DNA from: Corynebacterium minutissimum
GTDB lineage: Bacteria; Actinomycetota; Actinomycetes; Mycobacteriales; Mycobacteriaceae
Reading direction: 5' to 3'
Assembly (NCBI RefSeq): GCF_016889765.1
Contig: NZ_CP069533.1
Span: forward strand, 2,294,001-2,358,000
DNA: 64,000 bases
Of the stretch, positions 26,369-34,951 are shown piece after piece. Under the pieces are notes generated by a model. The model had not been told where the DNA came from. It worked only from the letters and a program-made list of their open reading frames with translations, and searched no databases. The position numbers and the translations under genes were made by a program. Within the stretch, counting starts at the first letter, position 1. Every line of letters begins with the position of its first letter.

Positions 26369-27325
26369 CTAGCGCAGGCTGGCCACGCCGCGTCCGCCTT
26401 CCATTACCCACGGCCAACTCAGACCGTTCTTGGTGAGGACATTGACGCGGATCTCATCGGGGACAATCCAGTCCTTGTTGGCGTAGCCCAGCAAGTATTC
26501 GTCGAACGCAGGCAGCTCGAGTCGTAGTTCTAGGGCAGTACGGATGTCCTCCGCAGAAACATCTTCCTGCCAAGTGGCCATCCAAAAGTCTTGGCCATCG
26601 TGGCGAGTGCGTCGAGCGTCTGCCGACTTCAAAGCTGTGGTGGCTTGAGTCTTGCTGAGCTTTGACCACGCTTGGAGGTCTTCTACCGAGACCGGACCAT
26701 GACCTGAGATATACCGTTGACCAAGTTCGTGAAGGGGATGCGCGGGCTCGTGTTGGGCAACGGGAAGTGCATCAACGTGAAGAAAGGTTTCCTGGTTGCC
26801 GTCCTTGGGGCCTTGGACGAGGTCACCTGCCCCGCCGAAGGCACGCAGTAAGTGGGAGCCGCGACCTTCTGTGGGATCCACGCCCGTCTCGGCGAAAAGC
26901 TCATAGACCTGCGCGCGGGTTAATGGTGTGGTGGCTGCGCTGTGGAGGGCCTCTGAGCACGCTTCAAACATCTCTTCGCTGAGCCCTAGACTGGGGCGCC
27001 GAGACTTCTGGCTTGCGGCGATGCGTGGATAGAGGAGACAGGACATCCAGCGGACGTCGGCAGCCGGCATGAAGTGCAACGTCCCTCGCTGGGGCCAGCA
27101 GCGCACCACGCAGTAGCTTTCTATCTCTTTCAGAACCTTGTCATCGTCACACCCGGCGCGCAGGGAAAGTGCACGAACACCAGCGTCGTAGGTCTGCCCC
27201 TGTAGAGCAAGGAGATGCTCAGCGACGTCCAGCGCCGAGGCGAGCGATGGCCGCGCGGCCGATGGCGCTAGCCCTTGGGCAATGAGCCGGCGCGCTAGGA
27301 GTTCATCACGGGATAGCTCGTGCAT
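26369..27325 (-). CDS. Winged helix DNA-binding domain protein (HTH_42 family)
   Basis: A 318-residue protein of the HTH_42 (PF06224) type. It has the typical AEHLLALQGQTYDAGVRALSLRAG near the N-terminus, YCVVRCWPQRGTLHFMPAADVRWM, PLTRAQVYELFAETG and the C-terminal ELPAFDEYLLGYANKDWIVPDE. Relatives include the Streptomyces AlkX/YcaQ-like DNA glycosylases; YcaQ-type crosslink repair is possible but unproven. Its end lies 9 bp from the convergent CDF gene. Confidence 0.85.
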   Translation of the reverse strand: MHELSRDELLARRLIAQGLAPSAARPSLASALDVAEHLLALQGQTYDAGVRALSLRAGCDDDKVLKEIESYCVVRCWPQRGTLHFMPAADVRWMSCLLYPRIAASQKSRRPSLGLSEEMFEACSEALHSAATTPLTRAQVYELFAETGVDPTEGRGSHLLRAFGGAGDLVQGPKDGNQETFLHVDALPVAQHEPAHPLHELGQRYISGHGPVSVEDLQAWSKLSKTQATTALKSADARRTRHDGQDFWMATWQEDVSAEDIRTALELRLELPAFDEYLLGYANKDWIVPDEIRVNVLTKNGLSWPWVMEGGRGVASLR

Positions 27326-27335
27326 GGTTTCTCCT

Positions 27336-28892
27336 TTAAAGCCGGAAGGTCTTCATCAGCTGCATGCCCGTGGAAACGAGGGCACGGAAGCGCTCCGGTG
27401 AGATGTACTCCGAGGGCGCAAGCGGGTGCAGGCGCTGCTCGGCCACGGTGCGCTCGTTGGCCCACAGGCGCATACCAGTGATGCCATGGCGGTGGTTCAG
27501 ACCTGATTCCTTCACTCCACCGCCGGGTGCCGCAATGGAACCATAGGCGGCGGCGAAGCCTTCGTTGATGTTGACCATGCCGGCTTCAAGCTGAGAAGCG
27601 ACCTTCCACGCGCGACGGGAATTCCCTGACCAGACGGAGGCGGACAGACCGTAGGTGGTGTCGTTCGCTTGCTGGATGGCTTCGGCATCAGAGCTGACCG
27701 GATAGACAGCGAGCACGGGGCCGAAAGTCTCGGCGGCATAGAGGTCCATCTTTGGGGTCACACCAGTCAGCACGGTGGGCTCGTAGAAGAAGGGCCCAAG
27801 ATCTGGGCGGTGTTGGCCACCCGTAACCACGGTGGCGCCCTTGTCAACGGCGTCCTGTACATGGGCTTGTACCGCGTCGAGCTGGCGCTGCGAGGTGAGC
27901 GAGCCGATGGTGGCGGCATCGGAGAAGGCCGCGCCAAGCACCTGCTGGTTCAGCGCGTTCTTTAGTTCTGCGAGGAACTCCTCGAAGATGCTCTCGTGTA
28001 CATAGGCCCGTTCGGCGGACATACAGAGCTGGCCAGACGAGGAGAATGCGGTGCGCACGGCGCCTTGGGCGGTGGGCTTAAGGGGGGCGTCGTCAAGCAC
28101 CAGCATCGGGTTCTTGCCGCCTAACTCCAGTATGGTGGGGATGAGGCGCCCCGCAGCCTGGGTAGCGATGGATTTGCCTGCCTTCGTCGAGCCAGTGAAG
28201 GACAGTCCATCGACGAGGGGTATGAGGGCATCGCCCACGTCCGCACCGTTTCCAGGAACCAGCTGCCAGGCCGCCTCCGGCAGACCTGCCTCAATAGCCA
28301 GGCGCCTGAGCAGAATAGCTGTCAGAGTGGTCTGAGAATCCGGCTTGTGCACCACAGCGTTGCCCGCGGAGAGCGCGGCCAGCACGTCGCCGACGCCGAG
28401 GGAAAGCGGATAATTCCACGGCGAGATAAGCCCCACCACGCCCAGCGGGTAGTGCTGGGTGCGCGTCTTGGTTAGCACGGGAAGCGCGCCCGGATGTCGG
28501 TCCGCGCCGAAGGCCTTGCGAATGTTGACCGCGTAGAAGCGCGCACAGTTATACAGATCCATCAGCTCGTCATAGGCGTGGGCACGGGATTTGCCATTCT
28601 CTGCCTGAATGAGGTCGAGGATGAGCTCCTCGTTCTCGTACACGAGATCGTGAAGGCGCAACAGGATGGCAGCCCGGTTGCCCTGGCCTACGCCAGCGCG
28701 GGCATACTCGACGGCCCGTTCCACATCGTGCGCGGTAGCAGTAGGGAAGCTGAAGAACTCCGCGCCAGTAAAAGGAGCGTGAGCGTGGTGCTCCTCACCG
28801 GTGCCGCGGACATCGCGGGCGGGGTTAGTGTCGAGGAAATTCTGGACACGCTGGGGGAGACGAGTCTGGGTGAAGGTTTTCATGGTGACCAT
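27336..28892 (-). CDS. gabD2: Succinate-semialdehyde dehydrogenase (GabD2-like)
   Basis: A 518-residue NAD(P)-dependent aldehyde dehydrogenase. Catalytic Glu lies in PTILELGGKNP, catalytic Cys in SSGQLCMSAERAY. The cofactor loop is SFTGSTKAGKSIATQAAG, and SPWNYPLSLGVGDVLAALSAGN is also present. The whole resembles the actinobacterial succinic-semialdehyde dehydrogenase group (M. tuberculosis GabD2). It would convert succinate semialdehyde to succinate. An in-frame ATG at 28883 is an equally possible start. It is divergent from the PLP deaminase-like gene. Confidence 0.85.
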   Translation of the reverse strand: MVTMKTFTQTRLPQRVQNFLDTNPARDVRGTGEEHHAHAPFTGAEFFSFPTATAHDVERAVEYARAGVGQGNRAAILLRLHDLVYENEELILDLIQAENGKSRAHAYDELMDLYNCARFYAVNIRKAFGADRHPGALPVLTKTRTQHYPLGVVGLISPWNYPLSLGVGDVLAALSAGNAVVHKPDSQTTLTAILLRRLAIEAGLPEAAWQLVPGNGADVGDALIPLVDGLSFTGSTKAGKSIATQAAGRLIPTILELGGKNPMLVLDDAPLKPTAQGAVRTAFSSSGQLCMSAERAYVHESIFEEFLAELKNALNQQVLGAAFSDAATIGSLTSQRQLDAVQAHVQDAVDKGATVVTGGQHRPDLGPFFYEPTVLTGVTPKMDLYAAETFGPVLAVYPVSSDAEAIQQANDTTYGLSASVWSGNSRRAWKVASQLEAGMVNINEGFAAAYGSIAAPGGGVKESGLNHRHGITGMRLWANERTVAEQRLHPLAPSEYISPERFRALVSTGMQLMKTFRL

Positions 28893-28961
28893 TGTCCCAA
28901 AAATATTTCGGATCGCTACACGATATTCGAGATTTGTCTCACAAACCTAAATCGGAGTGGT

Positions 28962-28967
28962 TAGGAT
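28962..28967 (+). promoter_or_regulatory. -10 box of a predicted leaderless operon
   Basis: TAGGAT ends 6 bases before the ATG at 28974, so transcription should begin at the start codon. Confidence 0.5.
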
Positions 28968-28973
28968 AACTCT

Positions 28974-30146
28974 ATGGCAATCCTTTCCAGTATCCCTAGA
29001 CAGGACGTTCGCTCAGCGATAGAACGCCTCGTGCGGTCTGGCGAACGCTCGGCGCCTTGTGGAGTCATTGATCTTGAGGCGTTTGATTTCAATGCTCAGC
29101 AGATGCCGCAGCGCGCCGGGGGACTGCCCATCCGTGTTGCCTCTAAATCGGTGCGTAGTGTCGCGGCCCTGCGTCGAGTGCTTTCACACGAGGGCTACCA
29201 GGGAATCCTGGCCTACTCGGTGCCCGAAGCACTTCACCTCGTCGCAGAAGGTTTCAGGGATATCGTCGTGGCCTATCCGAGCGTGAACCGCACAGCCCTA
29301 GCGGAGCTTGCTGCCTCCGACACCGCGCGTGAGGCTATTACGGTCATGGTGGACAGTGTCGAGCTTCTGGAACTGCTTCCTGGCCCTGTGAAGGTGGCCA
29401 TTGACATCGATTGCACGCTCCACCTGCCGGGTGCCGTTGTGGGCCCGCGCCGCTCGCCCATACGGGAACCGGAACAGGTCACGGAACTTGCTCGGGACAT
29501 CATTCGCCGTGGTCATCGGCTTGTCGGACTCATGGCCTATGAAGGGCAGGTGGCATCCGTTGCGGATGGCTTGCCTGGCCTGGTGGGAGCGGCCAAGCGC
29601 TGGCTGCGCACGCGCTCCATGTCAGACCTGGCCCCTCGCCGCCGTGCCTGCGTGGAGGCAGCGCGGGCGGTGGCGGATATTGAATTCGTCAACGGGGGCG
29701 GCACGGGCAGCCTCCAGGAATCTGCGGCCGAAGGAACCCTGACCGAACTTGCCGCAGGTTCGGGCTTCTACACGCCGGCGATCTTCGATGACTTCACAGG
29801 CATCAACCATAAAGCGGCAGCGTTCTTCGTCTGCCAGGTCTCCCGCGTTCCCGCGCCGGGCTGGGCCACGGTCAACTCCGGCGGCTGGATTGCCTCCGGG
29901 CCACCCGCGAAGGATCGCGTTCCGGTTCCAGTGTGGCCGCAGGGACTTCACTACTCCAGCACCGAAGGCGCCGGGGAAGTGCAGACACCTCTCCGAGGCG
30001 TGGACATGAACGTCGAGGACCTGGTGTGGTTCCGCCACGCCAAGGCCGGTGAAATGACAGAAAACGTCGACCATCTTCTGGCCGTCGGACCTGACGGCGT
30101 TGATGTCTGGGACACCTATAGAGGACAAGGATGGACACTGCGATGA
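28974..30146 (+). CDS. PLP-dependent amino acid deaminase/aldolase-like protein
   Basis: A 390-residue fold-type III PLP protein related to D-serine dehydratase and D-threonine aldolase. The N-terminal alanine-racemase-like barrel carries the PLP lysine in PIRVASKSVRSV (about Lys58). Further on are GLMAYEGQVAS, EFVNGGGTGSLQESAAE and the C-terminal metal/substrate region WPQGLHYSSTEGAGEVQTPL and GDxVWFRHAKAGE-like VWFRHAKAGEM. Its stop overlaps the next gene's ATG, so the two are coupled. M. tuberculosis has a comparable protein (Rv1769) near the lactone oxidase Rv1771, so the pairing is probably old. Confidence 0.82.
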   Translation: MAILSSIPRQDVRSAIERLVRSGERSAPCGVIDLEAFDFNAQQMPQRAGGLPIRVASKSVRSVAALRRVLSHEGYQGILAYSVPEALHLVAEGFRDIVVAYPSVNRTALAELAASDTAREAITVMVDSVELLELLPGPVKVAIDIDCTLHLPGAVVGPRRSPIREPEQVTELARDIIRRGHRLVGLMAYEGQVASVADGLPGLVGAAKRWLRTRSMSDLAPRRRACVEAARAVADIEFVNGGGTGSLQESAAEGTLTELAAGSGFYTPAIFDDFTGINHKAAAFFVCQVSRVPAPGWATVNSGGWIASGPPAKDRVPVPVWPQGLHYSSTEGAGEVQTPLRGVDMNVEDLVWFRHAKAGEMTENVDHLLAVGPDGVDVWDTYRGQGWTLR

Positions 30147-31423
30147 CCACATTCACTAACTGGGCCGGCTCGGTCACGACGAAACCCGCGGAATACCTCC
30201 AGCCCACGCGTATTGATGAGATTCCAGACATCATTACTCGTTCCCGCAGCGTGCGTGCAGTGGGTGCCGGTCACTCCTTCACGCCTATCGCGGCAGGGGA
30301 GGAGACGATGCTCAATCTGGATCACGTGAGTGGGCTGGTGAGCGTCGATAAGCAGCGCAAGCGCGTTCGTTTCCTGGCGGGTACTCGGTTACGTGATGTC
30401 CCAGCCCTTCTGCGTCCCTATGGGTTGGCGCTGGCCAATCAGGGCGATGTGGACCCGCAATCGCTGGCAGGCGCGATTTCGACCTCGACCCACGGCACCG
30501 GCATCAATTACACGGGATTTGCCGGCACGGTGACGGGCCTGACGCTTATCGACGCCGACGGCAACCCCCGCACCTACTCCCTCGACGAAGACCCAGAACT
30601 CCTTCGCCTCGTGGTCGTCAGCGTGGGCGCGCTCGGCGTGGTTGTCGAAGTCGAAATGCAATGTGTGGATGCCTTCGACCTGCTGGCAGAAGAGTCAGGT
30701 ATTGCCTTTGATGAGTTGATGGATAACTGGGAGGAGCTCTCTCGGGGCGTCGACCACCTCGAGTCCTACTGGTTCCCGCACACTGACCGCGCGATGGTCA
30801 AGGCCAACACGCGCCTCGAACCGAATGGGGAGCGCCGCTCACGTCTCAAGGCGCTTGTCGACGACGAGCTCATCGGCAACGGCGCCTTCGCCGCGGCCTT
30901 GGCGCTGGGCCGTCTCATTCCGGGGACTATCCCGACGCTCAACAAGTTCGCCACCTCGGTCATCTCGAATAACCGCTACCGTTCCGCCGCCCACGACGTG
31001 TTCGTCAGCCCGCGCCGGGTTCGCTTCCACGAGATGGAGTACGCCGTGCCGCTTGCCGACGGCCCCGCGACCGTCCGCGAAATCCGTCGCTTCATCGACG
31101 AGCAGAATTGGCTCATTGGATTTCCAATGGAGCTGCGCACGACGGCCGCGGATGACGTTGCCCTGTCGACAGCATCGGGCCGCGAATCGATGTACATTGC
31201 CTTCCACATTCCACGTGCGCTCAACCCGCAGGATTACATGCCCAAGCTGGAGCCTATTCTCCGCGCAGCCGGTGGGCGCCCGCACTGGGGCAAGATGAAC
31301 TCCCTGTCCCGAAACGATTTTTCTCAACTTTATACAAGATTTGATGAGTTCTGCGAGCTGCGTGAAAAGATGGACCCAGAGTGGAAATTTGGCTCTCCGT
31401 ACCTGCGGAAACTGTTCGGATAG
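30143..31423 (+). CDS. D-arabinono-1,4-lactone oxidase family FAD enzyme
   Basis: A 426-residue VAO-type flavoprotein. The FAD domain has RAVGAGHSFTPIA, GTRLRDVPALLRPYGLAL and the covalent-flavin type segment ISTSTHGTG; the C-terminal ALO domain ends with GRPHWGKMNSL, the family HWxK motif. It would oxidise an aldonolactone (arabinono-, gulono- or similar) with oxygen or an electron acceptor. The start ATG at 30143 overlaps the previous stop (ATGA). A start at 30131 is possible but uncoupled. Confidence 0.9.
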   Translation: MTTFTNWAGSVTTKPAEYLQPTRIDEIPDIITRSRSVRAVGAGHSFTPIAAGEETMLNLDHVSGLVSVDKQRKRVRFLAGTRLRDVPALLRPYGLALANQGDVDPQSLAGAISTSTHGTGINYTGFAGTVTGLTLIDADGNPRTYSLDEDPELLRLVVVSVGALGVVVEVEMQCVDAFDLLAEESGIAFDELMDNWEELSRGVDHLESYWFPHTDRAMVKANTRLEPNGERRSRLKALVDDELIGNGAFAAALALGRLIPGTIPTLNKFATSVISNNRYRSAAHDVFVSPRRVRFHEMEYAVPLADGPATVREIRRFIDEQNWLIGFPMELRTTAADDVALSTASGRESMYIAFHIPRALNPQDYMPKLEPILRAAGGRPHWGKMNSLSRNDFSQLYTRFDEFCELREKMDPEWKFGSPYLRKLFG

Positions 31424-31524
31424 GGGCGTCGTCAAGCAGGGCATAGATGCAAAATTGGATTCGAATGTATCTCTGATCTTTGGTAGCGTGTGGAAGTCTT
31501 AATTCCATAACGCTGTCGAAGAAG

Positions 31525-32715
31525 GTGTCTCAAACGTCCTCTGAATCCCGTTCCCTCATCACGCCGACATTTGTGTTTGCGTGGTTGGTTAATTTCGCCC
31601 AGTTCACGGTCTTCTATCTGCTCGTGACCATCATGGCACTCTATGCCGTCGAGCAATTCCAGGCTTCGGATACGGCGGGCGGGTTTGCCTCCAGCGCCTT
31701 CGTGGTGGGGGCGACGATTGCCCGCCTTTTCTCGGGCTACATTGTGGATGCTGTTGGGCGGAAGCGATCGCTGGTTATCTCCCTCATCGTGGTAGCTGTG
31801 GCGATGGCGCTGTATTTCCCGGCGCAGTCTCTGCCTCTGTTGTTTGCTGTCCGCATCTTGCACGGTTTCGGATATGCGGTGGCGTCGACGGCTGTGATGG
31901 CGGTGGCGCAATCGGTTATCCCGGACCATCGCCGTGCTGAGGGAACCGGATACTTCGCCTTGGGTACAACGCTGGCTACAGCTTTTGGTCCGGCGGCAGG
32001 TCTAGCGATTGTCCACAATGCTGGCTATAACACCGTGTTTCTCGTGGCGCTGACGCTCACGGTAGTCGCTTTGGGGCTGGGGCTCATCGTCAAGGCGCCC
32101 GCGCAGGAGCACCGTAGTGTCTCCTTCTCGTTGGGGAATATTATGCACCCAGCAGTGGCACCTTTTGGCGTGTTCATTCTTCTGGTCGGTGTTGCCTATA
32201 CGGGAATTATTACCTTCCTGAATGGTTACTCCTCTCACGCTGGCCTGGAGAAGGGCGCTAGCTACTTCTTCTTGGCTTATGCGGTGGTGAGCCTCATTCT
32301 GCGATTTGTGCTGGGCAAGCTGCAAGATCGCCGCGGTGACAACATCATCATCTACTCATCACTGATCTTCTTCATTGCCGGCCTGGCTGTCCTTGCCTCA
32401 GCTAGTGCTGATTGGCAGATTATTGCTGCGGGCGCCTTGGTGGGGATCGGATACGGCTCTATCCTTCCGGCGGGCCAGGCTATCGCCGTACGTCTGGTGC
32501 CGATGCACGAGATGGGTGCGGGGATTTCGACCTTCTTCCTGCTGCTGGACGTCGGTATTGGTTTCGGTCCGATTCTGTTGGGTCAGGTTATCTCCGCGAC
32601 AGGTTACTCCGTCATGTACTGGTTGCTGGCAGGCTTGATGCTGGTGGCTTCGGTGGTGTACTTCATTGTTCACGGACGCAAGGACATTGCGCGCGGTGAC
32701 GTGCGGTACGAATAG
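31525..32715 (+). CDS. MFS transporter (12 TM)
   Basis: About 396 residues with twelve hydrophobic helices. Motif A appears as GYIVDAVGRKRSL after TM2, and there is LHGFGYAVASTAVMAVAQSVIP. The fold is that of sugar/drug MFS permeases such as the YfcJ/AraJ-like group; the substrate is unknown. The start is unclear: GTG at 31525 gives a short N-terminus (SQTSSESRSLITPTF); a TTG at 31480 also lies in frame. It stands alone between the lactone oxidase and the HNH gene. Confidence 0.85.
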   Translation: MSQTSSESRSLITPTFVFAWLVNFAQFTVFYLLVTIMALYAVEQFQASDTAGGFASSAFVVGATIARLFSGYIVDAVGRKRSLVISLIVVAVAMALYFPAQSLPLLFAVRILHGFGYAVASTAVMAVAQSVIPDHRRAEGTGYFALGTTLATAFGPAAGLAIVHNAGYNTVFLVALTLTVVALGLGLIVKAPAQEHRSVSFSLGNIMHPAVAPFGVFILLVGVAYTGIITFLNGYSSHAGLEKGASYFFLAYAVVSLILRFVLGKLQDRRGDNIIIYSSLIFFIAGLAVLASASADWQIIAAGALVGIGYGSILPAGQAIAVRLVPMHEMGAGISTFFLLLDVGIGFGPILLGQVISATGYSVMYWLLAGLMLVASVVYFIVHGRKDIARGDVRYE

Positions 32716-32919
32716 ATTCCTTGATGGCCTCACAGCGTAATTTTGCTCATTGGCCTTAAGCAGTTGGTGCCGAACATCCAGGCGAAACGTTCGGGCACTA
32801 CCCCCGTTTATAGTAACGACTTGACTTGAAATTACCAGTGGGTCTAGCCATCCATGGTGTTTGGCGCTAGAATCATGGTTAGAACATTTCTTCTAATATA
32901 TGTCTATCTCGGGGAAACC

Positions 32920-34170
32920 ATGACCACCGTTACGCGTCCGCCAACCTTTTTCTTTTCCACTACCAACCCCAACAATCCACACGCCATAGCCCGCTGCAAA
33001 GCCCGCCGAGCCACCTACGAGACCTGGGTCGGGGCGATGCCCAGCCTTGAAGCCGATATCGACACCACCGCCTTATCCCTAGTGGCTGCCTGGTCGCTAC
33101 CGGAAGGCCACATCAAATCAGGTCTGCGCGCTATCAACCGTCTTCATAGCCTGCCGAAAGTCAAAGCCATACAAGATGCCCACTGTTTGCTGGACATTGA
33201 ATCCTTGATCGCTATCGACCAACCCCTCTCAGCACTAACGGCGTTGACTGCTGAAACCCTAGACTTCATCGATTCCATCCTGGCTGATTTTTTCACCCCT
33301 ACCAAGCCGAATCAGGCTTTTCCTACCCGCAGTCAAATCAGGCGCAAAGTCCGCGACCTGTGCAAAACCCTGGATGATTCCATTGCTTTTCGCGATACCC
33401 GCCCCAAAGACGCTTACCACTTTTCTTCTAACGGCACTTCCGCTTGGCTGGAACTGCAGTGTGATGAAGACACCGGCATTAAAATCGATGCCTTCATCCA
33501 GAAAACCGCCGCGCAAGAAGGCATCACCATCACCGATGCAATCAAGAAGCTTCTTAGCGGTGAAATCACCCCACCGGCCACCGTGGTCTTACACACCTAC
33601 CAAGCCTGCGATATTGAGAATGCACCAACCTTCATTGAAGGTTTCGGCTGGCGGGCTGAGCCCATGCCGCATGACAAGACCCGGGACTTAACCGGTGATA
33701 TAGCCGAAGCAGACGGCTACCAACCAGGAATCATCATGCGCAAATTTGTCGAAGGCCGTGACGGTACCTGTCGGGTCGGCGGATGTGGCAAACCAGCCTT
33801 CCACTCCCAGTTGGATCACCGGCATAACTGGGCCGAAGGAGGGCCTACTCATCCAAAGAACCTGGCGTGTTTATGCCAAGGGCATCACAACATGAAAACT
33901 GATGGCACCCTGAAATACTTGCTGGATCCTTATAGTGGGGATGTTATCTGGCTTTACGCCGACGGTACGTGGACAATCACCGAAGCCGACGGGCCACTAG
34001 CACCAAAGCAAAAGCGCTGGGCACAAACAGTCGCCCAACATATCACCGCCACTAGGAAACGAGTGCGCGAAGAAGCTCAACGTCTCAAACAGGAACTCGA
34101 CGAATACCACGCAGAACAAGCAAAGGCCGAGGCCGACACTGATGCTGGCACCGACGACATCCCCTTCTAA
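32920..34170 (+). CDS. DUF222/13E12-type HNH endonuclease signature protein
   Basis: A 416-residue protein with an N-terminal DUF222-like helical region (SALTALTAETLDFIDSILADFF, RSQIRRKVRDLCKTLDD) and a C-terminal HNH domain: RDGTCRVGGCGKPAFHSQLDHRHNWAEGGPTHPKNLACLCQGHHNMKT. The zinc cysteines and HNH histidines are intact. Such 13E12-family proteins occur in many copies in actinobacteria, often near mobile DNA, without a proven role. The ATG at 32920 follows GGGG. The DNA is more AT-rich than the neighbouring genes, suggesting transfer. Confidence 0.85.
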   Translation: MTTVTRPPTFFFSTTNPNNPHAIARCKARRATYETWVGAMPSLEADIDTTALSLVAAWSLPEGHIKSGLRAINRLHSLPKVKAIQDAHCLLDIESLIAIDQPLSALTALTAETLDFIDSILADFFTPTKPNQAFPTRSQIRRKVRDLCKTLDDSIAFRDTRPKDAYHFSSNGTSAWLELQCDEDTGIKIDAFIQKTAAQEGITITDAIKKLLSGEITPPATVVLHTYQACDIENAPTFIEGFGWRAEPMPHDKTRDLTGDIAEADGYQPGIIMRKFVEGRDGTCRVGGCGKPAFHSQLDHRHNWAEGGPTHPKNLACLCQGHHNMKTDGTLKYLLDPYSGDVIWLYADGTWTITEADGPLAPKQKRWAQTVAQHITATRKRVREEAQRLKQELDEYHAEQAKAEADTDAGTDDIPF

Positions 34171-34171
34171 G

Positions 34172-34945
34172 CTATTCGTCGTCTGAGACGACGGAAGCGA
34201 AGAGAACGCCTCCGCCGGTGATGATTGCAGCGGCAACGAGGTAATACGCCGGGGCCAGTTGGTTGTCGGTCATTATCAATGAGCCAAGTGGCGATCATCG
34301 GTGCGGTACCGCCAAACACTGCGTTTGCCGTGTTGAAGGTGAGCGCAAAGCCAGAAAGGTGAACATGGGTGGGGAACTGTTCAGAGAGGAACGAGGGGAG
34401 GACGTCGTCGTTAAGCGCAAGCACGCCGCCGAGACACACTTGAATGATGATGACAAGGAGAATCCCGGCACCGTCGAGGAGCATGAATGCTGGGACGATG
34501 AAGACTCCCATGAAAAGTGCAGCGCACAGCATTGTGGTGCGGTGGCCCAAGCGGTCTGATAGCAGGTGTTTCCGCCATGCCCAACTCTTGGGAGAGGTAG
34601 GTAGGCAGATAAGTCAGGATGACATAGAAGCCGATGGCGTTGAGAACCGCGCCCGAGAAGGCAATAGCCAGGGCCTTAGGGTACTTGATGACCTCGCGAA
34701 GAGGGGATTCCTCCGTGTCATCTTGGTTCTCAAAGCGGGAAGACTCATCAGCGTTGCGGCGAATCCACAGGCCATAAAGTCCGAGGGGAGGGCGATGAGG
34801 AAGGGGACGCGCCAACCCCGGGAGATGAGGGCATCGTCGTCGAGCACGCCGGTGAGTACGGCTGCGATGAGGAGCCCAGTAGCAGGCCGGATGCCGTGGC
34901 GGATGGAACGATTGCGGCGCAGATTCCCCGCTTATGCGTCGTCAC
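34172..34945 (-). pseudogene. Decayed MHS-type MFS transporter (proline/betaine-like)
   Basis: Fragments of one transporter lie in different minus-strand frames: SATASGLLLGS, then AAVLTGVLDDDALISRGWRVPFLIALP, then GLYGLWIRRNADESSRFENQ...YLPTYLSQELGMAETPA, then DRLGHRTTMLCAALFMGVF...FNTANAVFGGTAPMIATWLI, then NQLAPAYYLVAAAIITGGG to a stop at 34172. Breaks lie near 34882, 34785, 34565 and 34275; two look like single-base losses in C runs, and the third seems to have lost a longer piece. The first third of the protein is absent. It is not functional. Confidence 0.85.
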
Positions 34946-34951
34946 TTTCGT

